Assembly: GCF_041261445.1 (NCBI RefSeq) | Contig: NZ_JBGCCU010000010.1 | Coordinates: 124,001 to 188,000, forward strand | Length of the DNA stretch: 64,000 nucleotides | Origin: Catenulispora sp. EB89 | GTDB taxonomy: Bacteria; Actinomycetota; Actinomycetes; Streptomycetales; Catenulisporaceae | Direction: 5' to 3' | Shown: positions 22,062 through 31,011 of the stretch, piece by piece | Layout: every line of letters starts with the position of its first letter | Numbering within the stretch: the stretch's first letter is position 1 | Translations under genes and position numbers: made by a program | Notes under the pieces: generated by a model | The model's database searches: none | Told to the model about the DNA's origin: nothing | What the model saw: the letters and a program-made list of their open reading frames with translations, nothing else

Positions 22062-24494
22062 TCAGCCCTCGACGACACTCACCCCCGGCTGGAACGCACG
22101 ATCGAAGCCGACCTGCCGGGGCGGCCCGACCAGGCGGGCGGCGAGTCGCCCGCGGATGTCCCGGCTGGAGGCGCCGATCCACAGTTCCACCTCGCCCGGC
22201 TCGACGATCCGATGGCCGGCGCGCCCGGTGTAGGAGGTCGCGTCGGCGGGCAGGTCGATGGTCACCGTGCGGGTCGCCCCCGGTGCCAGATCGACCCGAG
22301 GCGCGGCGATCAGCTGCTGCACGGGACGCGCCACCTCGGCCTGCGGATCGTGCAGGTAGACCTGGACCACTTCGCTGGTGGGGGACAGGCCGTCGTTTCG
22401 CAGGGTCACCGCGAGCCGTAGCGTGCCGTCCGTCGGCCAGGTCGGGCCCTCGGGCAGCTCAGTCTCCGTCCAGACCGCCGGGTTGTACGACAGGCCGTGG
22501 CCGAACGGGTACAACGGCGTCGGGTCCACGGTGCTCACGTCGCTGCGCAGGCCGAGCGTGGCCGTGAGGTACGTCGAGGGCTGATTCGCCCCCTCCGCCG
22601 GGAACCCCACCGGCAGCCGCCCGGCCGGGTCCACGCGCCCGGACAGCACGTCCGCCAGCGCGTTCGCGCCCTCCTCGCCGGGCAGGAAGCCGCAGACGAC
22701 GGCCGCGAGCCGGTCGGCGTACCGGGACAGCTCGTACGGTCGGCCCACCAGCAGCACCAGGACGACCGGCGTCCCGGTCTCCAGCAGCGCCTCCAGCAGC
22801 TCGCCTTGCCGTCCGGGCAGGTGCAGGTCGGAGGCGTCGCAGCCCTCGCCGGACGTTCCGTTGCCGAACAGGCCCGAGACGTCGCCGAGCACTGCGACAC
22901 ACACCTCTGACGAGCGCGCCGCCGCGACCGCCTCGGCGATCTGCCGGTCCCCGAAGTCCCGCACGGCCGCGTCGTCGGTGACGCTCGCGACGTCGGCCGC
23001 CGACCCGCCCTCGGCGGCCGCGCGCTCGGCCCGCAGCCGGACGGAGCTCGCGGTATCGGGGACCGGGCAGCCCTGCGCGTAAGTGACCTGATAACCGGCC
23101 GGATCGGCTTGCAGCGCCTCAAGAACCGTGCGCGCCTCGATGCCCAGCGCGACATCCGGATGGTGCACGCCGATGTGCCGCGGGAACGAGTAGCAGCCGA
23201 ACGCGGCGTCCGCGACGTGCGCACGCGGTCCGACGACCGCCACGCGCTGGCCCGGAGCCAGCGGCAGCACGCCGTTCTCGTTGCGCAGCAGGACTATCGC
23301 GCGCCGCGCCAAGCGTCCGGCCAACGCCCGGGATTCCTCGTCGTCCAGGCGCGGGTCCTGCTCGGTGAGGATCGGCGGCTCGGGCGACCAGTCCGCGTCG
23401 AGCAGCCCGAGCTCGCACTTCTGCAGCAGCACCCGCTCCAGCGCGCGGTCCACCAGCGCCATGTCCGCTTCGCCGGCCTCCAGCGCGGCGATCAGCGGGC
23501 CGCCGAAGCAGTCCAGGGTCGGCAGCTCGACGTCGATGCCGGCGGCCAGAGCCTGCGCGGCGGCCTGCCCCTTGGAGCCCGCGGTGCGGTGCAGGCGCTG
23601 CAGGAAGACCACCGAGAAATAGTCCGAGACCACCGTCCCGCTGAAGCTGTAAGTTCCCCGCAGCAGGTCGGTGAGCAGCGCCGGGTCGGCGGCCACCGGT
23701 AGGCCGTCGTTGTCGGCGTAGGAGTTCATCACCGAGCGCGCCCCGGCGTGCAGCGCCATCTCGAACGGGGGCAGGATCACGTCCGCCAGCTCCCGCGGAC
23801 CGATCGACACCGGAGCGAGATTGCGTCCCGCGCGCGAAGCGCTGTATCCGGCGAAGTGCTTCAGGGTCGCGATGACGCCGGTGGACTCAAGGCCCTGAAC
23901 GTATGCCGCGCCGAGCGTGCCGACCAGGTACGGATCCTCCGCGATGGTCTCCTCGACCCGCCCCCAACGCAGGTCCCGTGCGACGTCCAGCACCGGCGCC
24001 AGACCCTGGTGCACGCCGAGCCGCCGCATCGTCGTGCCGATCCGTTCGCCGACCTGCCGCACCAGCTCCGGGTCGAAACTCGCGCCCCAGCACAGCGGCG
24101 CCGGGTAGACGGTGGCCTGCCAGGCTCCCAGCCCGGTCAGGCATTCCTCGTGCACCAGCGCCGGGATCCCCAGGCCCGCTTTGGCGAGCTCGCGCTGGGT
24201 GTTGGCCACCGCGCGCGCCCCGGTCACCGGGTCCACCGGCGCGGTGCCGAAGGGCCGGGTCAGCTGCCCGACGCCGTCGCGCAGCACGTCGGACCAGTCC
24301 GCGGCCGGCGCCTCCGAGGAGTGCTGGAACGGCGCGACCTGCCCGGAGGTGGCATCGGCGCCGACCCAGACCCCGTACAGCTGCGCCACCTTCTCCCGCA
24401 CCGACATGCGCGGTATCAGATCCTTGATCCGGTCGGCGGCCGGGGCGGCGGAGTCGCGCCAGAGTTCGACGACGGCGGTGTGTTCTATGGCCAT
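22062..24494 (-). CDS. GH3 family beta-glycosidase (beta-xylosidase/glucosidase type)
   Basis: An 810-residue three-domain GH3 enzyme. The TIM-barrel domain holds GLAPVLDVARDLRWGRVEET and LKHFAGYSASRAGRN; the nucleophile is D291 in VVSDYFSV. The alpha/beta sandwich follows from about residue 390, and the C-terminal FnIII-like domain (TVTIDLPADATSYTGRAGH) closes the protein. There is no signal peptide, so it cleaves imported oligosaccharides in the cytoplasm. It lies 50 bases downstream of the LacI gene on the same strand, and shares the divergent control region with an importer and a GH51 arabinofuranosidase. Beta-xylosidase activity fits this context; beta-glucosidase cannot be excluded. Confidence 0.9.
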   Translation of the reverse strand: MAIEHTAVVELWRDSAAPAADRIKDLIPRMSVREKVAQLYGVWVGADATSGQVAPFQHSSEAPAADWSDVLRDGVGQLTRPFGTAPVDPVTGARAVANTQRELAKAGLGIPALVHEECLTGLGAWQATVYPAPLCWGASFDPELVRQVGERIGTTMRRLGVHQGLAPVLDVARDLRWGRVEETIAEDPYLVGTLGAAYVQGLESTGVIATLKHFAGYSASRAGRNLAPVSIGPRELADVILPPFEMALHAGARSVMNSYADNDGLPVAADPALLTDLLRGTYSFSGTVVSDYFSVVFLQRLHRTAGSKGQAAAQALAAGIDVELPTLDCFGGPLIAALEAGEADMALVDRALERVLLQKCELGLLDADWSPEPPILTEQDPRLDDEESRALAGRLARRAIVLLRNENGVLPLAPGQRVAVVGPRAHVADAAFGCYSFPRHIGVHHPDVALGIEARTVLEALQADPAGYQVTYAQGCPVPDTASSVRLRAERAAAEGGSAADVASVTDDAAVRDFGDRQIAEAVAAARSSEVCVAVLGDVSGLFGNGTSGEGCDASDLHLPGRQGELLEALLETGTPVVLVLLVGRPYELSRYADRLAAVVCGFLPGEEGANALADVLSGRVDPAGRLPVGFPAEGANQPSTYLTATLGLRSDVSTVDPTPLYPFGHGLSYNPAVWTETELPEGPTWPTDGTLRLAVTLRNDGLSPTSEVVQVYLHDPQAEVARPVQQLIAAPRVDLAPGATRTVTIDLPADATSYTGRAGHRIVEPGEVELWIGASSRDIRGRLAARLVGPPRQVGFDRAFQPGVSVVEG

Positions 24495-24544
24495 GTGCGG
24501 CTTTCCTTAATCGGGGAGCATCGTTGGTGCGAAAGGGGAATCCA

Positions 24545-25546
24545 TCAGGCCGGGGCGGTGGACCCGCGCACGACCAACTCCGTGGCCAGCGTCAGGTGGG
24601 TGCGTTCCACGGGCTCCCCGCGGATCAGCCGGATCAGCATCTCCACCGCGCGCTCGCCCATCGTGCGGATCGGCTGGTTGACGGTGGTCAGTTGCGGGAC
24701 GCACAGCGCGGACTCGGGGATGTTGTCGAAACCGACGACCGAGACGTCCTCGGGTACCCGCAGCCCCAGGTCCCGGGCCACCGCGATGGTGGCGATCGCG
24801 GTCACGTCGTTGGCGGCGAACACCGCGGTCGGGCGGTGCGGCAAGGTCAGCAACTCGTGGGCGGCGAGCGCCGAGACGTCCGCGTCGTAGCCGCCGACCC
24901 GGACCAGCGACTCCTCGAACGGCACGCCGGCCGCCGCGAGCGCCTCGCGGTAGCCCTGCTCGCGCAGCTTCGCCGACTCCAGGTCCTTGCGGCCGGTCAG
25001 CATCGCGATCCGCCGGTGCCCGAGGGCCAGCAGGTGCTCGGTCGCCAGGTGCGCGCCGCGCAGGCTGTCGGCGTCCACGGTCGGGAAGCTCGAGGAGCCC
25101 GCGTGCGGATCGACCGCGACGACCGGTGCGCCGTAGTTCACGTCCACGACGGTGGGGGTGACCAGCACCGCGCCGTCCACCAGGGTGCCGGACAGCCGCG
25201 AGAGGTAGCGCCGCTCCCAGCCCACCACGTCGCCGGTGCGGCCGCCGGCGCTGTAGACGACCAGCTCGAAACCGCTGCCGCGGATCGCGTCCGCCGCGCC
25301 CTTGAGCAGTTCGGTGCTGAACGGTTCGAGGTCCGCGACCAGGATGCCGATCACGTTCGTGCGGTGGTTGCGCAGACTCTGCGCGACCAGGCTCGCCTCG
25401 TAGCCGAGTTCGTCGATGACCGCCTGGACGCGCGCCGTGGTGTCCGCGGCCACGCCGTAGCGCTGGTTGATGACCTTGGACACGGTGGCGACCGAGACGC
25501 CAGCCTGTTCGGCGACGTCCCTGATGGTGACTCTGGGTTGCTGCAC
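24545..25546 (-). CDS. LacI family transcriptional repressor of the arabinoside locus
   Basis: A 333-residue LacI/GalR regulator. The DNA-binding helix-turn-helix is VTIRDVAEQAGVSVATVSKVINQ with the hinge helix near YEASLVAQSLRNH; the rest is a periplasmic-binding-protein fold ending ELVVRGSTAPA. It starts at GTG without a clear ribosome binding site. A TTGTCG-N17-TAACGT promoter ends six bases before that GTG, so the mRNA may be leaderless. The single palindromic operator at 25565-25576 lies inside this promoter's spacer and beside the divergent operon's -35, so it probably represses both directions until an arabino- or xylo-oligosaccharide binds. Confidence 0.9.
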   Translation of the reverse strand: MQQPRVTIRDVAEQAGVSVATVSKVINQRYGVAADTTARVQAVIDELGYEASLVAQSLRNHRTNVIGILVADLEPFSTELLKGAADAIRGSGFELVVYSAGGRTGDVVGWERRYLSRLSGTLVDGAVLVTPTVVDVNYGAPVVAVDPHAGSSSFPTVDADSLRGAHLATEHLLALGHRRIAMLTGRKDLESAKLREQGYREALAAAGVPFEESLVRVGGYDADVSALAAHELLTLPHRPTAVFAANDVTAIATIAVARDLGLRVPEDVSVVGFDNIPESALCVPQLTTVNQPIRTMGERAVEMLIRLIRGEPVERTHLTLATELVVRGSTAPA

Positions 25547-25552
25547 GCCGCC

Positions 25553-25613
25553 ACGTTAGCGATAGAAAACGTTATCGACAACGATTGACACGACGGAAAC
25601 GTGCGCGCAAACT
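25553..25613. promoter_or_regulatory. Divergent promoters with one shared LacI-type operator
   Basis: The near-perfect palindrome GAAAACGTTATC (25565-25576) has the CG-centred form of LacI-family operators. To its left on the minus strand, TTGTCG (25581-25576) and TAACGT (25558-25553) with a 17-base spacer form the regulator's promoter. To its right, TTGACA (25585-25590) and CAAACT (25608-25613), also spaced 17, form the importer promoter. Confidence 0.6.
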
Positions 25614-25722
25614 CATCGCCATCCCCTGGGGACCCGGTGTCCCCGGAGCTCTCATGAATCCCATCGCCCCCGTTGCCCCGGGGCCAGGTGTTGACCATGA
25701 CTACGGACAAGGAGTTTCCACA

Positions 25723-27030
25723 GTGACGAGGAAAACACGCACCGTGATGGCCGGCCTGGTCGGCTTGAGCGCGGCTCTGGCCGCCGCCGGCTGTGCCGGA
25801 GGCAGCAGCAACGGCGGCGGAAGCGGCGGCAGCGGTTCCAGCGGCGGCCAGGTCAAGCTGACGATCTGGCAGAACTCGACGACCGGCCCGGGTCAGCAGT
25901 TCTTCCTGACCGCCGCGAAGGACTACCACACGCTGCACCCGAACGTCACGATCAACGTCCAGACGATCCAGAACGAGGACATGGACGGCAAGCTGCAGAC
26001 CGCGCTCAACTCCAACTCCGCGCCGGACATCTTCCTGCAGCGCGGCGGCGGCAAGATGCAGGCGATGGTCAACGCCGACCAGGTCCAGGCGCTGAACCTG
26101 ACCGCCACCGACAAGGCGAACATCGGCGCGGCGGCCCTCGCGGCCGAGTCGATCGACGGCACGGTCTACGCGGTCCCGATGGACACCCAGCCGGAGGGCT
26201 TCTACTACAGCAAGAACCTGTTTCAGCAGGCCGGAATCGCCTCGACGCCGACGACGATCGACGAGCTGGAGGCCGACGTCGCCAAGCTCAAGGCGATCAA
26301 CGTCGCGCCGATCGCGGTCGGGGCCAAGGACGCCTGGCCGGCGGCGCACTGGTACTACAACTTCGCGCTGCGCGAGTGCAGTCAGGCCACGATGACCAGC
26401 ACGGCCAAGTCGCTGAAGTTCAGCGATCCGTGCTGGACCAAGGCCGGCGACGACGTGGCCGCGTTCCTGAAGACGAGCCCGTTCCAGAAGGGCTTCCTGA
26501 CCACCTCGGCGCAGCAGGGCGCCGGCTCCTCGGCCGGCCTGCTCGCGAACCACAAGGCCGGCATGGAGCTGATGGGCAACTGGGACCCCGGCGTGATCGC
26601 CAGCCTGACCCCGGACCAGAAGCCGCTGCCGGACCTGGGCTGGTTCCCGTTCCCGGCGGTGGCCGGCGGCCAGGGCGACCCGACCGCCATCATGGGCGGC
26701 GCGGACGGCTACTCGGTGTCGAAGAAGGCGCCGAAGGAGGCCTTCGAGTTCCTGGAGTTTCTGGCGACCAAGCCCGAGCAGGAGGCCTACGCCAAGGCCT
26801 TCGACGCGATCCCGGTGAACCCGGCGGCGCAGGACGCGGTCACCGATCCCTACAACGTCTCGACGCTGCAGGCGTTCAGCAAGGCCGCCTACGCGATGCA
26901 ATACCTTGACACGCAGTTCGGGCAGAACGTCGGCAACGCCATGAACACCGCCGTGGTGAACCTGATGGCCGGCCAGGGCAGCGCCGCCGGCATCGTCTCG
27001 GCCACCAACAGCGCCGCCGCGAGAGGCTGA
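25723..27030 (+). CDS. ABC transporter sugar-binding lipoprotein (CUT1)
   Basis: A 435-residue extracellular solute-binding protein, family 1. The signal peptide ends in a lipobox LAAAGC, followed by a Gly/Ser-rich linker, then KLTIWQNSTTGPGQQFF and further two-lobed binding-fold blocks such as AGMELMGNWDPGVIASLTP. GTG 25723 is chosen because AAGGAG precedes it and the signal sequence starts there; upstream in-frame codons have no signal character. It is the first gene of the importer operon with two permeases and GH51. Ligand is probably an arabino-oligosaccharide (inferred from the GH51 and GH3 neighbours). No ATPase is encoded here; a shared MsiK-type ATPase elsewhere is likely. Confidence 0.9.
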   Translation: MTRKTRTVMAGLVGLSAALAAAGCAGGSSNGGGSGGSGSSGGQVKLTIWQNSTTGPGQQFFLTAAKDYHTLHPNVTINVQTIQNEDMDGKLQTALNSNSAPDIFLQRGGGKMQAMVNADQVQALNLTATDKANIGAAALAAESIDGTVYAVPMDTQPEGFYYSKNLFQQAGIASTPTTIDELEADVAKLKAINVAPIAVGAKDAWPAAHWYYNFALRECSQATMTSTAKSLKFSDPCWTKAGDDVAAFLKTSPFQKGFLTTSAQQGAGSSAGLLANHKAGMELMGNWDPGVIASLTPDQKPLPDLGWFPFPAVAGGQGDPTAIMGGADGYSVSKKAPKEAFEFLEFLATKPEQEAYAKAFDAIPVNPAAQDAVTDPYNVSTLQAFSKAAYAMQYLDTQFGQNVGNAMNTAVVNLMAGQGSAAGIVSATNSAAARG

Positions 27031-27041
27031 GTACCAAGACG

Positions 27042-28076
27042 ATGAGCGACACCGTGGGTACCGACACGGGCCTCGAGCGCCACGCGAAGCACCCGGCCGA
27101 GGCCGGGGGCGCGGTCACTCCGCCGTCCCCGGCCTCGGCCCCGGCCCCAGTCCCGGACGCGCGGCGCCGCCGGGGCCGCGGCCGGATGCGACTGGAGATA
27201 GCGCTCCTGTCCGGACCGCCGATCCTGGTCTTCGTGGCGTTCGTGATCTTCCCGGTCGTGCTCGCCGCGTACTACGGCTTCTACCGATGGCAGGGCTACG
27301 GCGCGGCCACCGACTGGGTCGGCCTGAACAACTACCGGCTGATCCTCACCGACCCGGCGTTCCAGCAGGTGCTCTGGCACAGCCTGCTGATCCTGGTGCT
27401 CTCGCTGGTCATCCAGGGACCGCTGGCGATCTTCCTGGCGGTCCTGCTCAACCAGCGGATCCGCGGCCGCGCGGTGATCCGGGTCCTGATATTCGTGCCC
27501 TACGTCATCTCCGAGGTGATCGTCGGCACCGGCTGGTCGCTGATGCTGCAGAGCACCGGCGCCCTCAACGACCTGCTGAAACACATCGGCCTCGGCTCCT
27601 GGCAGAAGGACTGGATCGCCGATCCGAAGCTCGCCATCTGGACCCTGATGGCCATCATCTCCTGGAAGTACATCGGCTTCGCGGTGATCCTGATGCTCGC
27701 CGGCCTGCAGTCGATCCCCGACGAGCTCTTCGAGGCCGCGCAGATCGACGGCGCCTCCTACTGGCAGATGCAGCGCCGCATCACCCTGCCGCTGCTGGGG
27801 CCGACGATCCGCATCTGGGCCTTCCTGTCGATCATCGGCTCGCTGCAGTTGTTCGACCTCGTCTACATCATCTGGGGCCAGTACGTCTCGGGCACCGCGG
27901 GCACCTCGACCATGGCGATCTACATGGTCGCCCAGGGCCGGTCCGCGGGCAACTACGGGTACGGCAGCGCCGTCGCCGTCGTGATGTTCCTGATCACGCT
28001 CGTCGTCGCGCTGGTCTACCAGCGCTTCGTCCTGCGCCGGGACCTCCGGGGCGCCATCACCGAAGGAGTCAGCTGA
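27042..28076 (+). CDS. ABC sugar permease, MalF type
   Basis: A 344-residue inner membrane permease with a Pro/Ala-rich N-terminal arm of about 55 residues, six predicted membrane helices and the EAA loop ELFEAAQIDGASYWQMQRRITLPLL that docks the ATPase. It is the first of two permeases of the arabinoside importer, starting 11 bases after the binding-protein gene and overlapping the next permease by one base. Confidence 0.9.
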   Translation: MSDTVGTDTGLERHAKHPAEAGGAVTPPSPASAPAPVPDARRRRGRGRMRLEIALLSGPPILVFVAFVIFPVVLAAYYGFYRWQGYGAATDWVGLNNYRLILTDPAFQQVLWHSLLILVLSLVIQGPLAIFLAVLLNQRIRGRAVIRVLIFVPYVISEVIVGTGWSLMLQSTGALNDLLKHIGLGSWQKDWIADPKLAIWTLMAIISWKYIGFAVILMLAGLQSIPDELFEAAQIDGASYWQMQRRITLPLLGPTIRIWAFLSIIGSLQLFDLVYIIWGQYVSGTAGTSTMAIYMVAQGRSAGNYGYGSAVAVVMFLITLVVALVYQRFVLRRDLRGAITEGVS

Positions 28077-28975
28077 TGAGCACGCGGACCGCCGACTGGC
28101 TCGGATCGGCCGCGAAGCCGAAGGCGCCCGGCAGACGGCGCGACGACCGGGACAGACCGGCGAAGTGGGGCAGCCCCGCGGTCTACTTCGCCGCGCTGGT
28201 GTTCATCGCGGTCTGCGTCGCGCCGGTGCTCTACATCGTGCTCGGCGGATTCCGCACCAACGCTCAGATCACCACCAGCCCGGCCGGCCTGCCGCATCCC
28301 TGGGTCTTCAGCAACTATGCCAACGTCCTGAAGTCGAACACGTTCTGGGGCGAGTTCGCCAACTCCGTCGTCGTCGCCCTCGCCAGCACCGTCGGCATCG
28401 TCATCCTCGGCCTGATGGTGAGCTTCGTGCTCGCGCGCTACGACTTCAAACTCAAGGGCGCGATGTACTCGCTGTTCGCCGCCGGCCTGATGTTCCCGCT
28501 GGTCATCGCGATCACCCCGCTGTACATCGTGATCAAGGACCTCGGCCTGGTCGACAACCTGGCCGGCGTGATCATCCCGGAGATCGCGTTCGGGCTGCCG
28601 ACGACCGTCATCATCCTGGTGCCGTTCCTGCGCGCCATCCCGAAGGAGATCGAGGAGGCCGCCACGATCGACGGGGCCGGCCGGCTCGGGTTCTTCTTCC
28701 GCATGGTGATGCCGCTGTCGCTGCCGGGCGTGGTGACGGTCGGGATCTTGGCGTTCATCGGCAGCTGGAACAACTACGTCCTGCCGCTGTACATCCTCAA
28801 CTCGCAGGCCAACTTCACCCTGCCGCTCGGCGTCCAGGCGTTCTCCTCGCAGTACTCGCAGGACACTGCGAAGGTGCTCGCGTTCACGTCGCTGGCGATG
28901 CTGCCCGCGCTGGTCTTCTTCTCCATCTTCCAGAAGCGGATCGTCGGCGGTCTCACCGGCGCCGTGAAGGGATGA
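28076..28975 (+). CDS. ABC sugar permease, MalG type
   Basis: A 299-residue permease. ATG 28076 overlaps the previous stop (TGATG). It has six hydrophobic segments, with the EAA motif EIEEAATIDGAGRLGFFFRMVMPLS near residue 200. It pairs with the MalF-type permease to form the channel of the CUT1 importer and is followed five bases later by the GH51 gene. Confidence 0.9.
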   Translation: MSTRTADWLGSAAKPKAPGRRRDDRDRPAKWGSPAVYFAALVFIAVCVAPVLYIVLGGFRTNAQITTSPAGLPHPWVFSNYANVLKSNTFWGEFANSVVVALASTVGIVILGLMVSFVLARYDFKLKGAMYSLFAAGLMFPLVIAITPLYIVIKDLGLVDNLAGVIIPEIAFGLPTTVIILVPFLRAIPKEIEEAATIDGAGRLGFFFRMVMPLSLPGVVTVGILAFIGSWNNYVLPLYILNSQANFTLPLGVQAFSSQYSQDTAKVLAFTSLAMLPALVFFSIFQKRIVGGLTGAVKG

Positions 28976-28979
28976 GGCC

Positions 28980-30494
28980 TTGCCCCGCGCACACATCACG
29001 CTCGACCGGCAGGCCGTCATCGCTCCGGTGCGGCGCCGCACCTTCGGCTCGTTCGTCGAACACCTCGGACGCTGCGTGTACACCGGGATCCACGAGCCCG
29101 GGCATCCGAGCGCGAACGCGGACGGGTTCCGGATGGACGTCGTGGAGCTCGTCCGGGAGCTCGGCAGCACGACCATCCGCTACCCGGGCGGCAACTTCGT
29201 CTCCGGATTCCGCTGGGAGGACTCGATCGGCCCGCGCGAGAAACGCCCGGTACGCCGCGACCTCGCCTGGCACTCGCTGGAGTCGAACCAGGTCGGCCTC
29301 GACGAGTTCGCCCGGTGGCTCAAGCTCACCGACGCGGAGCTGATGCTCGCGGTCAACGTCGCCACGCGCGGCATCCTGCCCGCGCTGGACCTGCTGGAGT
29401 ACGCCAACCACCCGTCCGGCACCGCCCTGTCGGACCTGCGCGTCGCCAACGGCACGCCGGAGCCGCACGACGTGCGCATGTGGTGCCTCGGCAACGAGAT
29501 GGACGGACCCTGGCAGACCGGCTTCATGACCGCGGAGGACTACGGAAAGGCCGCCGCGCGCACCGCCGCCGCGATGAAGATGGCTGACAAGGACCTGGAG
29601 CTCGTCGTCTGCGGCTCGTCCGGGTCCGGCATGCCGACCTTCGGCGACTGGGAGCGCACGGTCCTGGAGCACAGCTACGAGCACGTCGACTACATCTCGT
29701 GCCATGCGTACTACCAGGTACACGACGGCGATCTCGGCTCGTTCCTCGCCTCAGCGGTCGACATGGACTACTTCATCGACACCGTCGTCGCGACCGCCGA
29801 CCACGTCGGCTACAAGAAGCGCTCCAGCAAGAAGATCGACGTCTCCTTCGACGAGTGGAACGTCTGGTACCTCAAGGAGCACCAGGAATCCCAGGAGGCC
29901 AATTCTGAGGCGGTCAACGCCGAGTGGCGGCACGCTCCCCGGCAGCTGGAGGACGTCTACACCGTGGCGGACGCCGTTGTGGTCGGCAACCTGCTGATGA
30001 CGCTGCTCAAACGCAGCGATCGGGTCGCCTCGGCCTCGCTCGCGCAGCTGGTCAACGTGATCGCGCCGATCATGACCGAGCCCGGCGGCCCGGCCTGGCG
30101 GCAGACCACGTTCTACCCCTTCTCGATCACCAGCCGGCTCGCTGCGGGGGAGGTGATCAGACCCCTGATCGAGGCGCCGATGTACACGACGGCGCGCCAT
30201 GGCGAGGCGTCGGTCATCGACGCCGTCGCGACGGTGGACGAGGACCGGGTCGCGGTGTTCCTGGTCAACCGCGACCTGACGCAGGCCGTGCAGGTGGCGG
30301 TCGACGTGCGCGGTCTCGGCTCGGCACGGGTCGTCGAGGCGGTTACGCTCGCCGATGCGGATGTCTACGCGAAGAACACGCTGGCCGAGCCGCAGCGGGT
30401 GGTTCCGAAGGCGAACTCGAGTGTGACGCTCGCTGACGGCGTGCTCAGCATCGAGCTGCCGCCGGTGTCGTGGACGGCGATCGCGCTGCGCTGA
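28980..30494 (+). CDS. GH51 alpha-L-arabinofuranosidase
   Basis: A 504-residue GH51 enzyme. The (beta/alpha)8 barrel carries TTIRYPGGNFVSGFRWEDSI, the acid/base E173 in CLGNEMDGPWQ, and the nucleophile E292 in SFDEWNVWYLKE; a C-terminal beta-sandwich ends with PPVSWTAIALR. No signal peptide, so it releases arabinose from imported oligosaccharides in the cytoplasm. It starts at TTG 28980 with GGGATGAGG upstream and is the last gene of the importer operon. Length and motifs are complete. Confidence 0.93.
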   Translation: MPRAHITLDRQAVIAPVRRRTFGSFVEHLGRCVYTGIHEPGHPSANADGFRMDVVELVRELGSTTIRYPGGNFVSGFRWEDSIGPREKRPVRRDLAWHSLESNQVGLDEFARWLKLTDAELMLAVNVATRGILPALDLLEYANHPSGTALSDLRVANGTPEPHDVRMWCLGNEMDGPWQTGFMTAEDYGKAAARTAAAMKMADKDLELVVCGSSGSGMPTFGDWERTVLEHSYEHVDYISCHAYYQVHDGDLGSFLASAVDMDYFIDTVVATADHVGYKKRSSKKIDVSFDEWNVWYLKEHQESQEANSEAVNAEWRHAPRQLEDVYTVADAVVVGNLLMTLLKRSDRVASASLAQLVNVIAPIMTEPGGPAWRQTTFYPFSITSRLAAGEVIRPLIEAPMYTTARHGEASVIDAVATVDEDRVAVFLVNRDLTQAVQVAVDVRGLGSARVVEAVTLADADVYAKNTLAEPQRVVPKANSSVTLADGVLSIELPPVSWTAIALR

Positions 30495-30540
30495 GTCTTA
30501 CTGATTCGAGCTGCGGCGACCCGGGGAAACAGGCGCTGCT

Positions 30541-30630
30541 GCTTGGTGTGGGTGGCTGGGGTGTGGCGGGTGCGGTTCTGTTGGTGGGTTTTAAGAGCTT
30601 TTTGCGGCTTCGCCTAAGGTTTGGTGACCT
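30541..30630 (+). repeat. Outer left arm of a large imperfect palindrome
   Basis: This 90-base stretch is the inverted copy of 32508-32619: both contain, in the same order, GGCTGGGG, GGGTGCGGTT, TTGGTGGGTTTTA, GAGCTTTTT and CGGCTTCGCCTAAGGTTTGG. It ends in GGTGACCT, the exact point where the IS3 element begins. No gene is carried. Confidence 0.75.
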
Positions 30631-30684
30631 TGAATCGCTCCGGATTTGATCCAGACTCGATCGGTTTGTAAGGATCAAGTCGTT

Positions 30685-31011
30685 ATGCCTCATGTCAAGC
30701 CATACCCCGCCGACCTGCGGGACCGGGCAGTCCGCCTGGTTTTGCAGACGACCGACCAGTACCCGTCCCGGGATGCCGCGATCAAGTCGATCGCGGCGAA
30801 GTTGGGGATCGGGACCGCGCAGACGCTGCGCAACTGGGTCCGCCAAGCCGAGATCGACGCCGGCGCCCGCCCCGGTGTGACCACCGAGGAAGCCGCCCGG
30901 ATCAAGGCGCTGGAGCAGGAGAACGCCGAGCTACGGCGGGCCAACGAGATCCTCAAAGCCGCGGCGTCTTTCTTCGCGGCCGAGCTCGACCGGCCACTAA
31001 GACGCTCGTAG
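30685..31011 (+). CDS. IS3 transposase OrfA
   Basis: A 108-residue DNA-binding protein: a helix-turn-helix of the HTH_Tnp_1 type (YPADLRDRAVRLVL to KLGIGTAQTLRNWVRQAE) followed by a leucine-zipper helix (ARIKALEQENAELRRANEIL). It ends with the family's FFAAELDRP shortly before the stop, where frameshifting into OrfB occurs. The ATG has AAGGA upstream. Confidence 0.88.
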   Translation: MPHVKPYPADLRDRAVRLVLQTTDQYPSRDAAIKSIAAKLGIGTAQTLRNWVRQAEIDAGARPGVTTEEAARIKALEQENAELRRANEILKAAASFFAAELDRPLRRS

